Part shown: piece after piece, positions 39,418 to 51,034 of the stretch
Layout of the letters: each line of letters starts with the position of its first letter
Numbering within the stretch: position 1 is the stretch's first letter
Origin: Vespa crabro
Lineage: Eukaryota; Arthropoda; Insecta; Hymenoptera; Vespidae
DNA length: 64,000 nucleotides
Reading direction: 5' to 3'
NCBI RefSeq assembly: GCF_910589235.1
Contig: NC_060955.1
Span: forward strand, 8,840,194-8,904,193
Notes under the pieces: generated by a model
The model's database searches: none
What the model was told of the DNA's origin: nothing
Seen by the model: only the letters and a program-made list of their open reading frames with translations
Translations under genes and position numbers: made by a program

Positions 39418-40140
39418 GACACCTATGTACTGTTCGTGGTCACTGTGTCGTCGTCTTCGTCCTCAACGGAGAGGCGATGCACTTTGACGACGGTTTTGTA
39501 CACCGTCCACGATCGCCGATCATACGCACCAGTGACACTAATACGTTAAAAAAATGGTGTCGCTGCAAACACACAGATTGTATGCAGCGGAACGCGTGTA
39601 CCATAGAATCACGCACCAGAAAAACAGACGTATCCACACTGACACACACGGACGAACGTGTGCACGAAAAAGAGAAAACACGTAACGCGCAGAGAAGTTT
39701 CACGCGCGTAACGAATAAATCATCATCATCGTTCGTAGAGATTTCTCGCTACCGTTGTACGTAATACTCGACGACGATGACAACGGTAAAGAGAAAAATA
39801 TGGATGATAGCGACATCGAGATGCACCAAATTTATTTCTTTCACAGTCATAGGGATATCCTGGGGATCAAATGTGGTAGATGAAAAAACTGCAATTGGGA
39901 CGATTAAAATAAATGCGCTTCAACACGGGAACAATTAAAGAAAACAGGTTTTAAAATGGTTCCGAAAACATTTCATACGTTAGAAACATTTTTCTTCACG
40001 ACGGTCGATTGTCGTATGTAAAAAGTGGTATGTATCGACGCGTTCCGTTCGGTGTACAACCGCGATTACTATGAGGGCACTATTCAGCATTGCACAATGT
40101 TTTTTGCACTGGTCGTGTGTATCACGGCTACTAAGAGAGC

Positions 40141-40246
40141 GGTATGGTAATGGTAGTGGCGGTGGCAATGGCGATGGCGGTAGCGGTGGTGGTGGTGGTG
40201 GTGGTGGTGGTGGTGGTGGTGGCAGCGGCGGCAATGGTGATGGCGA
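40141..40246. repeat. (GGT)n-rich trinucleotide tract
   Basis: GGT/GGC/GAT triplets with an uninterrupted GGT core at about 40184-40222. It produces poly-Gly, poly-Val and poly-Pro ORFs in the different frames, which I do not accept as genes. Confidence 0.9.
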
Positions 40247-41846
40247 CCGAACGACAGTTCACGGTTGGCCCGCTATACAACGGCGTGCTGCCACAGCGAC
40301 CGATGTTTTTCGAAATGTCCGATAGTTCCGGTAAGACCGGCGGAGACGAGCGAGGATGACCTACGCGCACGTCTCATCGAGAAGCGAATTTAACGCGGTA
40401 AATCGTGCCTTTTTGATGAGTTACTTGTGTCACTTTGATGATCCACTTGTATAGTTCGGTATAAAATTATTTTGGTCTTTAGTTTTATTTTTCTTTTTCT
40501 TAATTGACGTAACAACTTTCGTTATTTCGTGCACCAAATCTCCTTTCACTATCTCTTACAACTGCTGGCTGAAAACTCACGTTATTTATCCTGGATTCGA
40601 ACGGTAAAAACGTTTTTATTCCAGTATTTGTATGTTTTGTCTTGCTCTTTCTCCCGTTGTCGATGTCGTTATTACTTGTTTCATTCGTAATCTGTTACTG
40701 TTACTTGCGCTGTCGCCACCGCTGCCGCGGTTGTCGCGCCGCCGCCGCTACTACTGCTGCTGCTGCTGCTCCCTTCGGGCGAGATCGGGGTTCGTGACGT
40801 CAGCAATTTTCCCTCGCCTCGTAAACACCAAACATGGCCGTCGCATGGATATACGCTGATCGAACGCGTCTCAGACGGATCAGGAAAATTGAGTGTCTAT
40901 CGGAGATTGGTCGATCGATGGATAATCGAACAATGGATCAAAGATAGTTCGACAATATCCGTGATCACAGAATAGCGAATATGAGTGCGGAAAACTGGAG
41001 CGTCCAACTTGGACCGTCTAACACATTCTGCGGATCGAGGCCGACTAGAGCCGAAGTCTACCGAACTCCCCTCAAAAGCGTAATGGACTCGCCCGAGTCG
41101 CTTTTGGTTGCGGGTAGGGGAAAGAGAGAGTGAGAGAGAAAGAGAGAGACAACCTGAAGTAAAGGAAAGGGAGGAAGGAGTTCTGAACGGTAGTGATGCG
41201 TAAAAGATGCCGCGTAAGAGAGAAAGAGAAAAGTAGGAGGAAAAGAGGAAAGACAGTAAGACGTGGTGGGGTTAGAAAGAGAGAGAGGGAGAACAGTAGA
41301 AAGAAAAAGGATAGAGCGTGTGCGCACGGTTGAACGATCACGATGGGGAGAGGAAAAAGAAGAGAAAAGCAAGAGCAATGGAGGTAGAAAGAAAAGAAAG
41401 ACAGCGTGAGCAGAAGCACCGTCCTCGGAACAAGAAAGCCTCTTGCTCGCTCTATCGCTCGTTCGTTCGCTCGCTTGCCTGCCTGTCTGCCTGCTAGCCA
41501 GCCAGCCAGCTCGACAGCTCCGAGTCCCCTTCTGCTTTCTGTATATGTGTGCGTGCTCGTGATGTGCGAGTGTTCGATGCAACGTTGCCACGTCCGTTTC
41601 GTCGATAACACCGTACCAAATGTCACTGGCGCACCACCGGTAAAATCGAAGCGTCTCTATAAGCGCCTTTCTCACGATCTCTCGATTTTTTTAACGAATT
41701 GATCGGTAGGAAGCGTATTTCCTCTCTTCTTTTTTCGCCTCCTCTTCCTCCTCCACCTCTTCTAGCTCTTCCTCAACGATCGATCGGCTAACTTTCTTAT
41801 CTGTCGTGTAACAAAAATTACAATACAGACGACAGTGCAATACGTC

Positions 41847-41848
<2 letters not shown>

Positions 41849-41889
<41 letters not shown>
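41849..41889. repeat. (CT)n microsatellite
   Basis: A CT dinucleotide tract; (GA)n follows nearby at 41980-42000. Confidence 0.92.
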
Positions 41890-41890
<1 letters not shown>

Positions 41891-42925
41891 GTTTTGAAGA
41901 GTTCTCGACGATCCGACAACGTCGCGCGTCTTTTACGACGTTCTGTCACATACTACGCACACGTACATATATCTACAAAGAGAGAGAGAGAGAGAGAGAT
42001 AAAGAGGAAGAGGTAGGGGGAAAGAAAGAGAGATACACAGTCACAACGTCGGTAATATACACACGCACGCGCGCTTCTACGGGAAAACGTAAAATCCTCC
42101 CTTCCTTCCTCTTTTTGAGGTTCGAAGGTAAACCTTATATAAATGCGTCACACACAAGGATGAAACGAAGAAAATATAAGACGAGAGAAACACGCAGCAA
42201 GCACGGTACGATACGAACTCTTTCGGCGAAAGCGATGTACCTTACTATACGCGACGAGAAACCACACGCAGAGAGAAAGGGAGGGGGGAGAAAGACGGAG
42301 AGAGAAACTACATACGTTAACGAGCGGGAGACGATCCTCTCTCCGCAGAAAACGCGTTCAACTTAGACGGATCCCGAAACGAAAATGTCCTCTTTCCTCT
42401 CCTGTATTCGTACCATATAGACAAACCGGACACACGCGCACACTGCAAATACGTGTATTTGGTTCGATGGAGGGGGTAGAGTGCGAAAGAGATGGAAATA
42501 TGATATTTAGTAGTAGTTGCATGACGTGAACGTGCTGAAAGCGCGGGGGGAGGAATATGCTTCGTCCTTCGACGTAAATACAGCGAGATAAAAAGAAGTA
42601 GGAGAACTATACGCAATTGGTTGATCTTGGGAGGCGCCACCGACACCATGAGTCGACTAACGACCGTTGACCAATCACCGTCGACGTACGGCCCACTAGG
42701 TTTCCCCACGTAAGCCCGAGAGGGCGGGTACAAGAAGGACGATCGGACGATCGTATTTAGTTAGCTCGCTGGTTCTCTCGCGCGCCTTTACTCCCACTAC
42801 TTCGTACTCTTCCTCATCTACTTCCTCCTCCTCTTCTTACCGGCATCCTGCCTCGATCTCCCCTCTTCTCTATTCTCACTCCATCCATCTCTCTCTCCGC
42901 CTGTCTGCTGCTGCTTTCTCTCTCT

Positions 42926-42956
<31 letters not shown>

Positions 42957-43117
42957 CACATCACACTCTTCTCTTACGGTTCTTTATTCCCCTCGCTCGT
43001 GCAAGAAAGTCGTATGGCATTGCGCTACCGGTCGCTTCTCTCGTGTTCGTCACCATTTCGATACACACACATGTGTGTGTATGATGATGAGTATGTATGT
43101 ATGTTAATGTATGTATG

Positions 43118-43118
<1 letters not shown>

Positions 43119-43182
<64 letters not shown>
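43119..43182. repeat. (TA)n microsatellite
   Basis: A TA tract of 64 bp. A short alternating (CG)n run follows at 43309-43325, a potential Z-DNA former. Confidence 0.93.
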
Positions 43183-43185
<3 letters not shown>

Positions 43186-43400
43186 TATTTTTTTTTATGC
43201 GTTGAATTATACGCACTAGTCGAAAATGGAAAAGCACATGGAGGCTTGAAGCGAGACGGAGATAGATAAACGTGCATGCGTCGTATCGGCTTACGTGCAG
43301 GAGGAAAACGCGCGCGCGCGCGCGCACATATTCTCTTTCTCTTGCTGGCCTTCGGTCCCCTTTCCCGTAATACGCATGGGGATTAGAGGGAGAGTATCGG

Positions 43401-45454
43401 GGCGGGGAAGTACATCACACCACCACTACTCTCGATAGCTATTGAAATATTCTTGATCCTGGCTGAAGAGCGCTAGTAGAGTAATGCTACGATGCCGCGT
43501 CTTTCTCTCTCTCTCATTTTTCTTTCTTTCTCTTTTTCTCTCTCTGCATATAACCACTAACGCTAGGCCGGAACTATCTTTTCTCTCCCCACCTTATTAC
43601 CCCCACTCTTCTTTTTTCCCCTTCTGGTTCTCTCTCTCTTTTCTCTTTACTTCTCGTGCTCGGAAAGTCTCGACTTTTCTCTCTTACTCTTTTTAGTTCT
43701 CGCAGCCGCGTTCGTCGCTCTTCGCCCCTCTCCTTCACTGCTCCCATGCTAACCATTTCGTACCTCCGCCACCACCACCACCACATCGTTCTCTTGCGTT
43801 GCCCTTCTACGGACATCGCTATTCACATACACATACCAATGTGCATCATGTACGGATAATGTACTCCCTCTTTTCCTTCCGTCGTACCTTTGCAAACTTC
43901 TTTAAACCACCAATTTGGTTTCACGATTTCTTTCCACTTTCTTTATCCTTCTTCATTTTCTGACCACTCACGATTTATCTTTACTTACTCCTATGTTAGT
44001 TTTGTTGAAACTTCCCCTTGTCAGCAAAATGCATAGGTATGTATAACTCATGATAATGTTGAAAATGTGTTACTTCCATTCGAATTCTTTGTCCTCGATT
44101 GTTTTATCACGGATGCCAGAGATTTCAGCGGTTGAATGCGAAGAACGTGTTTATTGGCTGGCTAATTTTGCATAAATCAATACTGTTCACCTAATATGCT
44201 TCGTAATTTTTTCATCGGGAGTTATTTTTTATTTTTTATTTTAAAACAGCGACCGATCATAAGTAAAGTTAATATACCTACGTTGTAAATAAATTCTAGA
44301 AAAATTTCGTGCTAATTATTTGAAATTTCCACAACATTCAACGTTTTAATTAATTAATAAATTATAACTTCTAGGAATAATAGATAATGTTTTGGCAGAA
44401 ATAGGTAAACCGTTTCATTTTTCTTCTAATTGATTATTTTTCTCTGTCATTATTTGTGAATTTGCTGAAATTAAAATATAAAAAGGTAATTATTAAAATG
44501 ATTAATTAACGTTAATCAGATGTATAACTAAATAAAAATGTATAAATATCGAATAATCTATTTGCTCGAAGATGAAGAAGAAAATAGATATCTAATGTGG
44601 AGTTTTACTCTGAAAGTTTTTGATATCGTCGTCACCTGCCGTTTTATCACAAGTCTTCTGATCTTTTCTCAAGATAAGATTTGCGTTTAGGAACGTAGGT
44701 AGTCGATACAACCAGTGCTATGTCAATGAAAAATATTAGGTAATTATTTATGTCAATTAAAATATTAGAAGATCGATAAAAATAAAATAAAATATGATGA
44801 GTTGATAATTAAAGAGAAGAATTTAGAAAAATTATTAATACATGATTTATTATTTAGAAATTTTGTGAAACATAAGTATTGTACTAGCTATAAAATAGAT
44901 ATTAAAGCGCGGAAATAAGGAAAAATATAATTTTTTACGAAAATTATCATAATTCATTTTACGAAATTTATTAAAATAATATATAGTCTCATTCCATTAA
45001 ACAAATATGTGTTATAATTTTACAATAATATCCATTAAGTAAAATTGAGATTAGAAAAATAATTTTTAAAAAAATTAAATATTGATTAAGAAAATCAATA
45101 TTGAAAGAGAAAAAGAAGATGAGCACGTTTAAATAATCAAATGCAATGTGTAACAAAGGCTCCGACTGTCTTAAAATAGCAGTTGTGTCGCCGATGTAAT
45201 TCTTAAACGTCGCGCATCGATGAACAACGCGGACCTTGATGAACAATGCGTCTTTACGGTCTTAACGCATGTGCATGTAGAACGAGGCTGCACCAAAAAC
45301 GAACTCTACTACCAATACAGTGTTAGAGCGTTAATTAAGGCTCTTGTCAATGATTACAATAATGGAGACGGGAAATTTATTGGATCGTTTCTTTTTGCTT
45401 CAATTCTATCAGGGACAACCAAATATAATTTTTTGCAAGTTTAGATTAATACTA
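43401..45454. other. Intergenic; no gene seen
   Basis: CT-rich to about 43.9 kb, then AT-rich. The 74-codon ORF at 45220-45444 is unrecognised and has no splice context. Confidence 0.5.
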
Positions 45455-45995
45455 TATTTCTTTCATTTATTTAAATTATTAGATATATTTATATTTACGA
45501 CTAATTTAAATTACATCGGACTAAATCAAGAAAAATGCACATACATACCTATTATTGTATTTTCTTTATACAATGTATCTCTTTATGTATATACTTTCTT
45601 AGAAATACTTTATAGTACTTACTTAATAGTTATTCTTAATACAGTTTATTTTATTTTAACTAGAAATTGGAGGAAGAGAATTCATTCGTTTATTTTCGTA
45701 TAAATTATCATACAATATTTCAGATATTAACAGAACAACTGAATCGCAACTCGTGAATGTTTGCACCAACACTGTACTTCATCTCTTTATCAAAATTACC
45801 AAGTTAAATATCTGCTATAATATTTTTTCTATACGATATAAGTACTTACCTCCTTAGATATACTTCGTAGTAAGCCTAAAAATTATTCTTAACACAATTA
45901 ATTTTGTTTAATGATTGGCGAAAGAAATACAATTTATGATTGATCCTTAATTTGTTTATTTTCGGGTAAATTATTATATAATAATTTTGATATAA
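45455..45995. repeat. Diverged tandem duplication, unit about 255-270 bp
   Basis: The left copy (about 45455-45725) and right copy (about 45726-45995) share TTATTCTTAA followed by ACA (45630 and 45883), GTTTATTTTCG (45688 and 45954), and then TAAATTAT with a TAATATTT-like tail. Identity is low, so the event is old. The 119-codon ORF at 45344-45703 lies in the left copy and is not preserved in the right copy. Confidence 0.6.
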
Positions 45996-46703
45996 ATGAA
46001 AGATATGATTTTCAATATCTAAACCTAATTTATATGGCCAACAAAAAATTATCGATCATCGAGAGAAATATGAAAGATTAATAATTTAGTAATTGTTCAA
46101 TCTCAATACGAATTTTCCCTTTTCTTCAAATAATCTTTAAAAATATATAAATCTCTAGTGGACCGACTGATAATAGTAAAAGTACCTACGCCTGTTTAAA
46201 ATGATCTGAATTTTTGATAAAGTCCCTCATTCGAAACAACGTTCGCGAAGTGTTTTTACCTCTTGTCTATTTGGCTTCCTTTTATCACAGTTAATAGATA
46301 CACATGTATTCCATTACAAATCGATTCTCAATTAACAAAGTGAAAACGTGTTAAAAGCTTAAGAGCTTCTGATCCACCGTTTTTATTTCAGAAGATATTC
46401 TTTTTTTCATGTTTCCTTCGCGTAGGACGAGATAGGAATTTAGGATTAGAAATTAGGACTACTAAAAACACAAATTTCATATTGACCAGACTTTTTAAGT
46501 TTATCCGAAATTACTCATTACATGCATTTTTATATCTAAACACGAAAACGTAAGACGGAGAGGAAAACATTTGGTATTGGCATGAGTACATGACATTTTG
46601 AAATAATGAGGAATACTAGAGACGCGAATTTTAGATTGTCTGAATACATATCGAACTTTCCACATTCGTTCGACATGTATTTTTAAGAGAAAACACAAAA
46701 TTA

Positions 46704-46736
<33 letters not shown>

Positions 46737-47505
46737 AAGAGAAAAAAGTCGAGTACCGCCACGTTCGAAATTTACTAATTTAACGTTTCTATCGACAATA
46801 CTTGCATTTCATGATTAAATTTTATAACAATGTATTATTTGATATATTTGCTGCAATAAGCTTTGCAATGATTTTTTTAAATAAATGATGAATTCGTGCT
46901 GTTAATTACATCTACATTGATCGTAATTGCATGATACGTACCTACCTTAACGAGATCTAATTAATTAATTTTACGAGAATCGTTATCTTGCGGCATCTAA
47001 TTATTATAATTTTATTAACTATATAGAAAATTGGAAATAACTGCAAAGTGAATACGAATATTGCTTCAATGATCATAGTTGTTAAAGTCACCCGTTAGAC
47101 GAGTTCACCTACGTAAGTTTACTTATTAATTCAATGATGAGAGCAACGGCTACGCTATACATTACGCGGTATACTAATGTCTGTATACTTATACACATGT
47201 ACATGTATATGCATGTACGTGGGTATCGAGAGAAAGAGAGAACGCTTATAATGCGGTCGTTCGTCGACGCATTATCGGACTTACGCATGTTATCGCACGA
47301 ACTTGCTCCACGTGATGTAGGAATGTATCTATGTATGTATGTGTGTGTGTACATAAACTAGCTTTAAACGAGATTGTCATGGTTATCGTGCCTACTTGTC
47401 TTTCATTTTTTAATTATTCTATCCTGAAATGTAGAAGAAAAAGAAAAAGAACAAATTTCATGAATCGAGTAGTATAATATTATAACTAACGAAAAAAAGA
47501 CGATG
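45996..47505. other. Intergenic; no gene seen
   Basis: AT-rich, with a (GA)n tract at 46702-46745. Nothing else supported. Confidence 0.5.
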
Positions 47506-47529
47506 AAAGGAATAAATTTTCATGAATTA

Positions 47530-48814
47530 TTGGGTTAGCAACTAAGTGATCGCGAATTTCAAATAAGGAAAATTCTTAATTTTTGTTTAAAAATATAACT
47601 TTATTCAATTAGATACTGTCCGTTCTTGTCGATGACATTTTGCCATCGTTCTGGCAGTGTCAAAATTCCACGTTCGTAAAATTTCTGATCTTTGCTATCA
47701 AAAAACTGAATTAAATGTGATCTGACATCATCAGCGTTATTAAAAATTTTACCATTTAAGGAGTTCTGCATGGAAGGAAACAAATGGTAGTCTGAAGGCG
47801 CAAGATCAGGGCTATATGGTGGATGTGATAAAACATCCCAACCCAGTTCCAATAATTTTATGCAAGTGATCAAAGACATATGGGGCTTTGCATTATTATG
47901 GTGGAAAACGACACCCTTACGATTTGACAATACCGACCGCTTTTCTTGAATTGCATCGCTCAGTTTGGCGAGTTGTTGAACATACACGTTTAAATTGATC
48001 GTTTGGTTTTGTGGCATAAATTCAAAGTACAAAATTCTTTTATAATCCCATCAGACTGACAGCATAATCTTTTTTTGGTGAATCTCTGCTTTTGATGTCG
48101 TTTGGGCTGGTTCATCTTTCATGACCCACGATTTCTTCCAACTAACGTTGTTATAAACTATCCACTTTTCGTCGCCAGTAATTAGGCTTTTCAGAAATGG
48201 ATCAGTTTCGTTACGTTTCAGAAGCGAATCGCAGATGCTAATGTGTTGCGTCAAATGAATTTCCTTAAGCTGATGAGGGATCTATAAATCGAGTTTCTTG
48301 ACATAACCAAGCATTTTTAATTTTTTTTCAATGCATGTATGCGATACATTGACCTTCTCCGCAATATCACGTGTTGTACTATGACGATCTGAATCGATAA
48401 TGGCCTTGATATGGATCTCATCGACTTCAACTGGACGGCCAGATCGTTGAGCATTTTTCAGTGAAAAATTACCAGAACGAAATCTGGCAAACCAATTTTG
48501 ACACTGCCTTTCTTTCAAGGCTTCATTTCCATATATGGCACATAACTTCTTTTGTGCTTGCGATGCGTTCTTGCCTTTAAGGAAGTAATACAATAAAATA
48601 TGTCTGAAGTGCACGTCTTGTTCTTCCATTTTTAAATTGAGATAAAAACAAAACTAAAACACTAATCGATATAATTTGTTTACTAAATTAAAGATAGAAG
48701 TCCAAATAATAAGAAAAAAATATAGGTTAGATGCAATGACCATGTTAACAAAACAAAAGAAAGTTTAAAGTCCATCTATCGACAAAATCCGCAATCATTT
48801 AGTTGCCAACTCAA
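47530..48814 (-). mobile_element. Full-length mariner element, 1285 bp
   Basis: Terminal inverted repeats of about 28-30 bp: the left end reads TTGGGTTAGCAACTAAGTGA then TCGCG; the right end, inverted, reads TTGAGTTGGCAACTAAATGA then TTGCGG. It is flanked by TA (47528-47529 and 48815-48816). The length equals a typical mariner (about 1.28 kb). It contains one minus-strand transposase relic with small UTRs on both sides. The termini resemble those I recall for the mellifera subfamily of mariners. The subfamily is a guess. Confidence 0.93.
47601..48629 (-). pseudogene. Mariner transposase, inactivated by two stop codons and an active-site change
   Basis: The DNA-binding and catalytic parts read in one frame over 343 codons without any indel. 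Codon 116 is TAG and codon 193 is TGA. Both stand where mariners have Trp (the VPHEL and WWDWK-like regions), so each is a single G-to-A change. The HTH region reads EKVNVSHTCIEKKLKMLGYV near the first stop. The first catalytic Asp is kept in ITGDEKW (codon 153). The second is Asn in HHNNAKPH (codon 245). The third is kept in YSPDLAPSDYHLF (codon 280), giving the DD34D spacing. The protein is dead three times over but structurally intact, so its decay is young to moderate. Confidence 0.93.
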
Positions 48815-48843
48815 TAGGTTAATTCATGAAAATTTATTCCTTT

Positions 48844-51020
48844 AAGTTGTTATAATAAATTAATGAAGAAATATAATAAAACGAAGCAATTCAAAAGGAT
48901 TTATTTTTAGATTTTACTAAGTATATTCTGAGGATTTATATTTATAGCTCTTGTAAATATATTTCAAAAACTATGAAAATCCTGGAGGCACAAATATCAA
49001 AGAGTACGACAGGAACTCATACAATGATTAAAGATCCTTAAATTTTGATTATACTATAAAAAATATTTTACGATAGATAATAGGTATATTTATAATAAAA
49101 ACAAAAAGAGATTTGGAGAAATCGGTAATTGTCTAATGAACTTCGATATTTTTTCGGACTTGAAACAAATCTCGTTCGTCGTTTCTTCATCTTTAACAAG
49201 ACATATCTAGAATGATCTAAATAAATTAGTAATACTCAAATATTTACTTACAAATATTCACTTACAGTTCAATATTTTTCCGAATTTGAAGTAATGAAAC
49301 ATTGTCGATTCCTATTTTTGACATGAGAAAACATAATGACATTTAATTCTGAATTCGGAAGGAGTTATATTTTGTTAAAAACGATAAGATTTGATTTATC
49401 CGTAAACATTTGAGCTATTATTCTTTGAAACTCATTTTAGTTAATTCGTCATGAAGAAATATCAGTCGGTTTTTATTCGTAAAAATCAAATTCTAATTGT
49501 TTTTCGTTTATCTTGTTTATTTTTCGTTAATAAATATCCAAAGAGTTTTTTAAAATTATGCATCGTTACTTTCACTTCGAACTTGTCAGATTAAATCGTT
49601 CGAAGGTCCTTGACAATTTACGAAAAATATTCTATAAAAGAATTTTAATAAACCAAACGATTTTTTCATTTCAAGAAGAATTAAAATAGACCACACGGCT
49701 TATTCGTTTGTTTTAGAAGAGCATTCAAAGTTTCGTAGTCGTCTTAGAAAAAACGATTATTATTTTATAGATAATCGATGATTTTTTAAGTGCTAGCTTA
49801 TTGAAATCATTTAGAGTATCATGTCGCGTTTAAGAATCGATTTCGACCGATCTGAAAAACTGAGGGATTTTGTCACAATATGAATTTTTTCCGAGCGAAA
49901 GATCCAAAAGTGGGCTTATGAAGAATCGTCAATAACTTTGTTCGTACTGGGACGAATCGAATGAAATTCGAACTGTAGGACGACGAAATGGTAATGAGTA
50001 CGATGCAAAAGGAATGGTCCAGATATCTCATTTGGTTTCAGAGATAGAGATCGGTGCTATTTCGTCTGCGCAGATTCGTTCGAAATCGCGTACCACGTTT
50101 GCGCAGCATCCCTGCCCCTCTTCTTGAGTATTCTACGTAGTGGAACTTTCTACGGCATGAAAGAGAAAAAGAGAAAGGCAAAGAAAATGACTTTGCTTTT
50201 TTCATATTACTTAAACATATCGATACATTGAAGATGCACAACTTTTTACCTTGTCTTTTATTTTTGCCATTTTCTTCTGTTTTATTTAAATCTTCATATA
50301 AAATCGACGTCTACAATTTGACATAAATACAAACCGTGATTTGTGTTAAGAAACATTAGTCCGACGATTTCTTTCATTGAAAATTTCATTGACGAATTCT
50401 GACGATAAAACTAAACTTTCTTCAATAATTCTTTAGCCTTGAATGACATTTTTGATAAACCGTATATCATTTATGTCAAATTATACGATTATACAAACTA
50501 AATAGTAAATAAATACGTGTACATAAAATCTTTCCTAACATTATTTCATTCGTATAAAAATAGAATTTTGTCTTAACATTAAACCTAACGTATTCTAATT
50601 AACATTGATTCTCTAATGTGGTATTATTCAACGAGACTCAAGGATAAATTTCTTGAATCTTTTAAGTAATCTCTTATTAAATATTAATAATAGATAACGA
50701 GAGTTTATGCTCATCCTGTTGCAAATGGAACTAATGAAAAGATCGAAAGTTACATAGGATAAAAATGGTAGCTGGCTCTTCCTCTAGTGGAAAAATGAAG
50801 CGACCGTATGAAAAGACTGACCTTACGAAGCCAACATAGTCGGTCCCAAAGAAAGAGGGAAAATTCTGTCGACGAACGAGAAAAAGCAATGAGAAGAGAG
50901 AGAGAAAAAGATAGAAAGAGAAAGAGAGACAGAGGTGGGTTGCACTCGAAAGGAGGAGGAGGAGGAGGAGGAGGAGGTAGAGCTGGATCTCACACACCCA
51001 CCCCTTGGACAATAATTCCT
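48844..51020. other. Intergenic; no gene seen
   Basis: AT-rich until about 50.7 kb, then GA-rich. A GGA trinucleotide run lies near 50956-50977. No coding call. Confidence 0.5.
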
Positions 51021-51034
51021 GTCACCATAGCAAC
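51021..51034. promoter_or_regulatory. RFX X-box-like palindrome
   Basis: GTCACCATAGCAAC fits the RFX X-box consensus GTNRCC-N(0-3)-RGYAAC in both half-sites. It lies in a local rise of GC content (50.9-51.4 kb). A second RGYAAC-type half-site, GGTAAC, occurs near 51138-51143. No adjacent coding exon is recognised. Confidence 0.5.

Larger units (their letters stand above)
39418..43400. promoter_or_regulatory. GC-rich, CpG-bearing domain 5' of Polycomb
   Basis: From the Polycomb start codon to about 43.4 kb the composition changes from AT-rich to GC-richer with frequent CpG. This suits the Pc promoter and 5' UTR, and possibly a divergent plus-strand transcription start. A perfect CRE, TGACGTCA, lies at 40795-40802. 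AACATGGCCGTC at 40831-40842 contains the PHO/YY1 core GCCAT on the reverse strand. GAGAG words (GAF/Psq type) are dense at 41120-41400. No protein-coding exon was recognised; the long ORFs here run through Gly/Pro/Ser repeats. Exact promoter positions are inference. Confidence 0.5.
47506..48843. repeat. 24-bp inverted repeat flanking the mariner insertion
   Basis: The left arm 47506-47529 (AAAGGAATAAATTTTCATGA then ATTA) and right arm 48820-48843 are perfect inverse complements. They lie outside the transposon's own ends. Removing the transposon and one TA leaves a 24-bp hairpin with a loop of about 3 nt. Confidence 0.92.

Noticed and set aside
40071..40325. Gly-rich, Val-rich and Pro-rich ORFs on both strands
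   Set aside because: Translations of a GGT/GGC triplet repeat; no family motif and no splice context.
41058..41675. 205-codon minus-strand ORF
   Set aside because: Reads through GA-rich low-complexity sequence as Ser/Leu/Phe; no recognisable domain, and overlapping frames are equally open.
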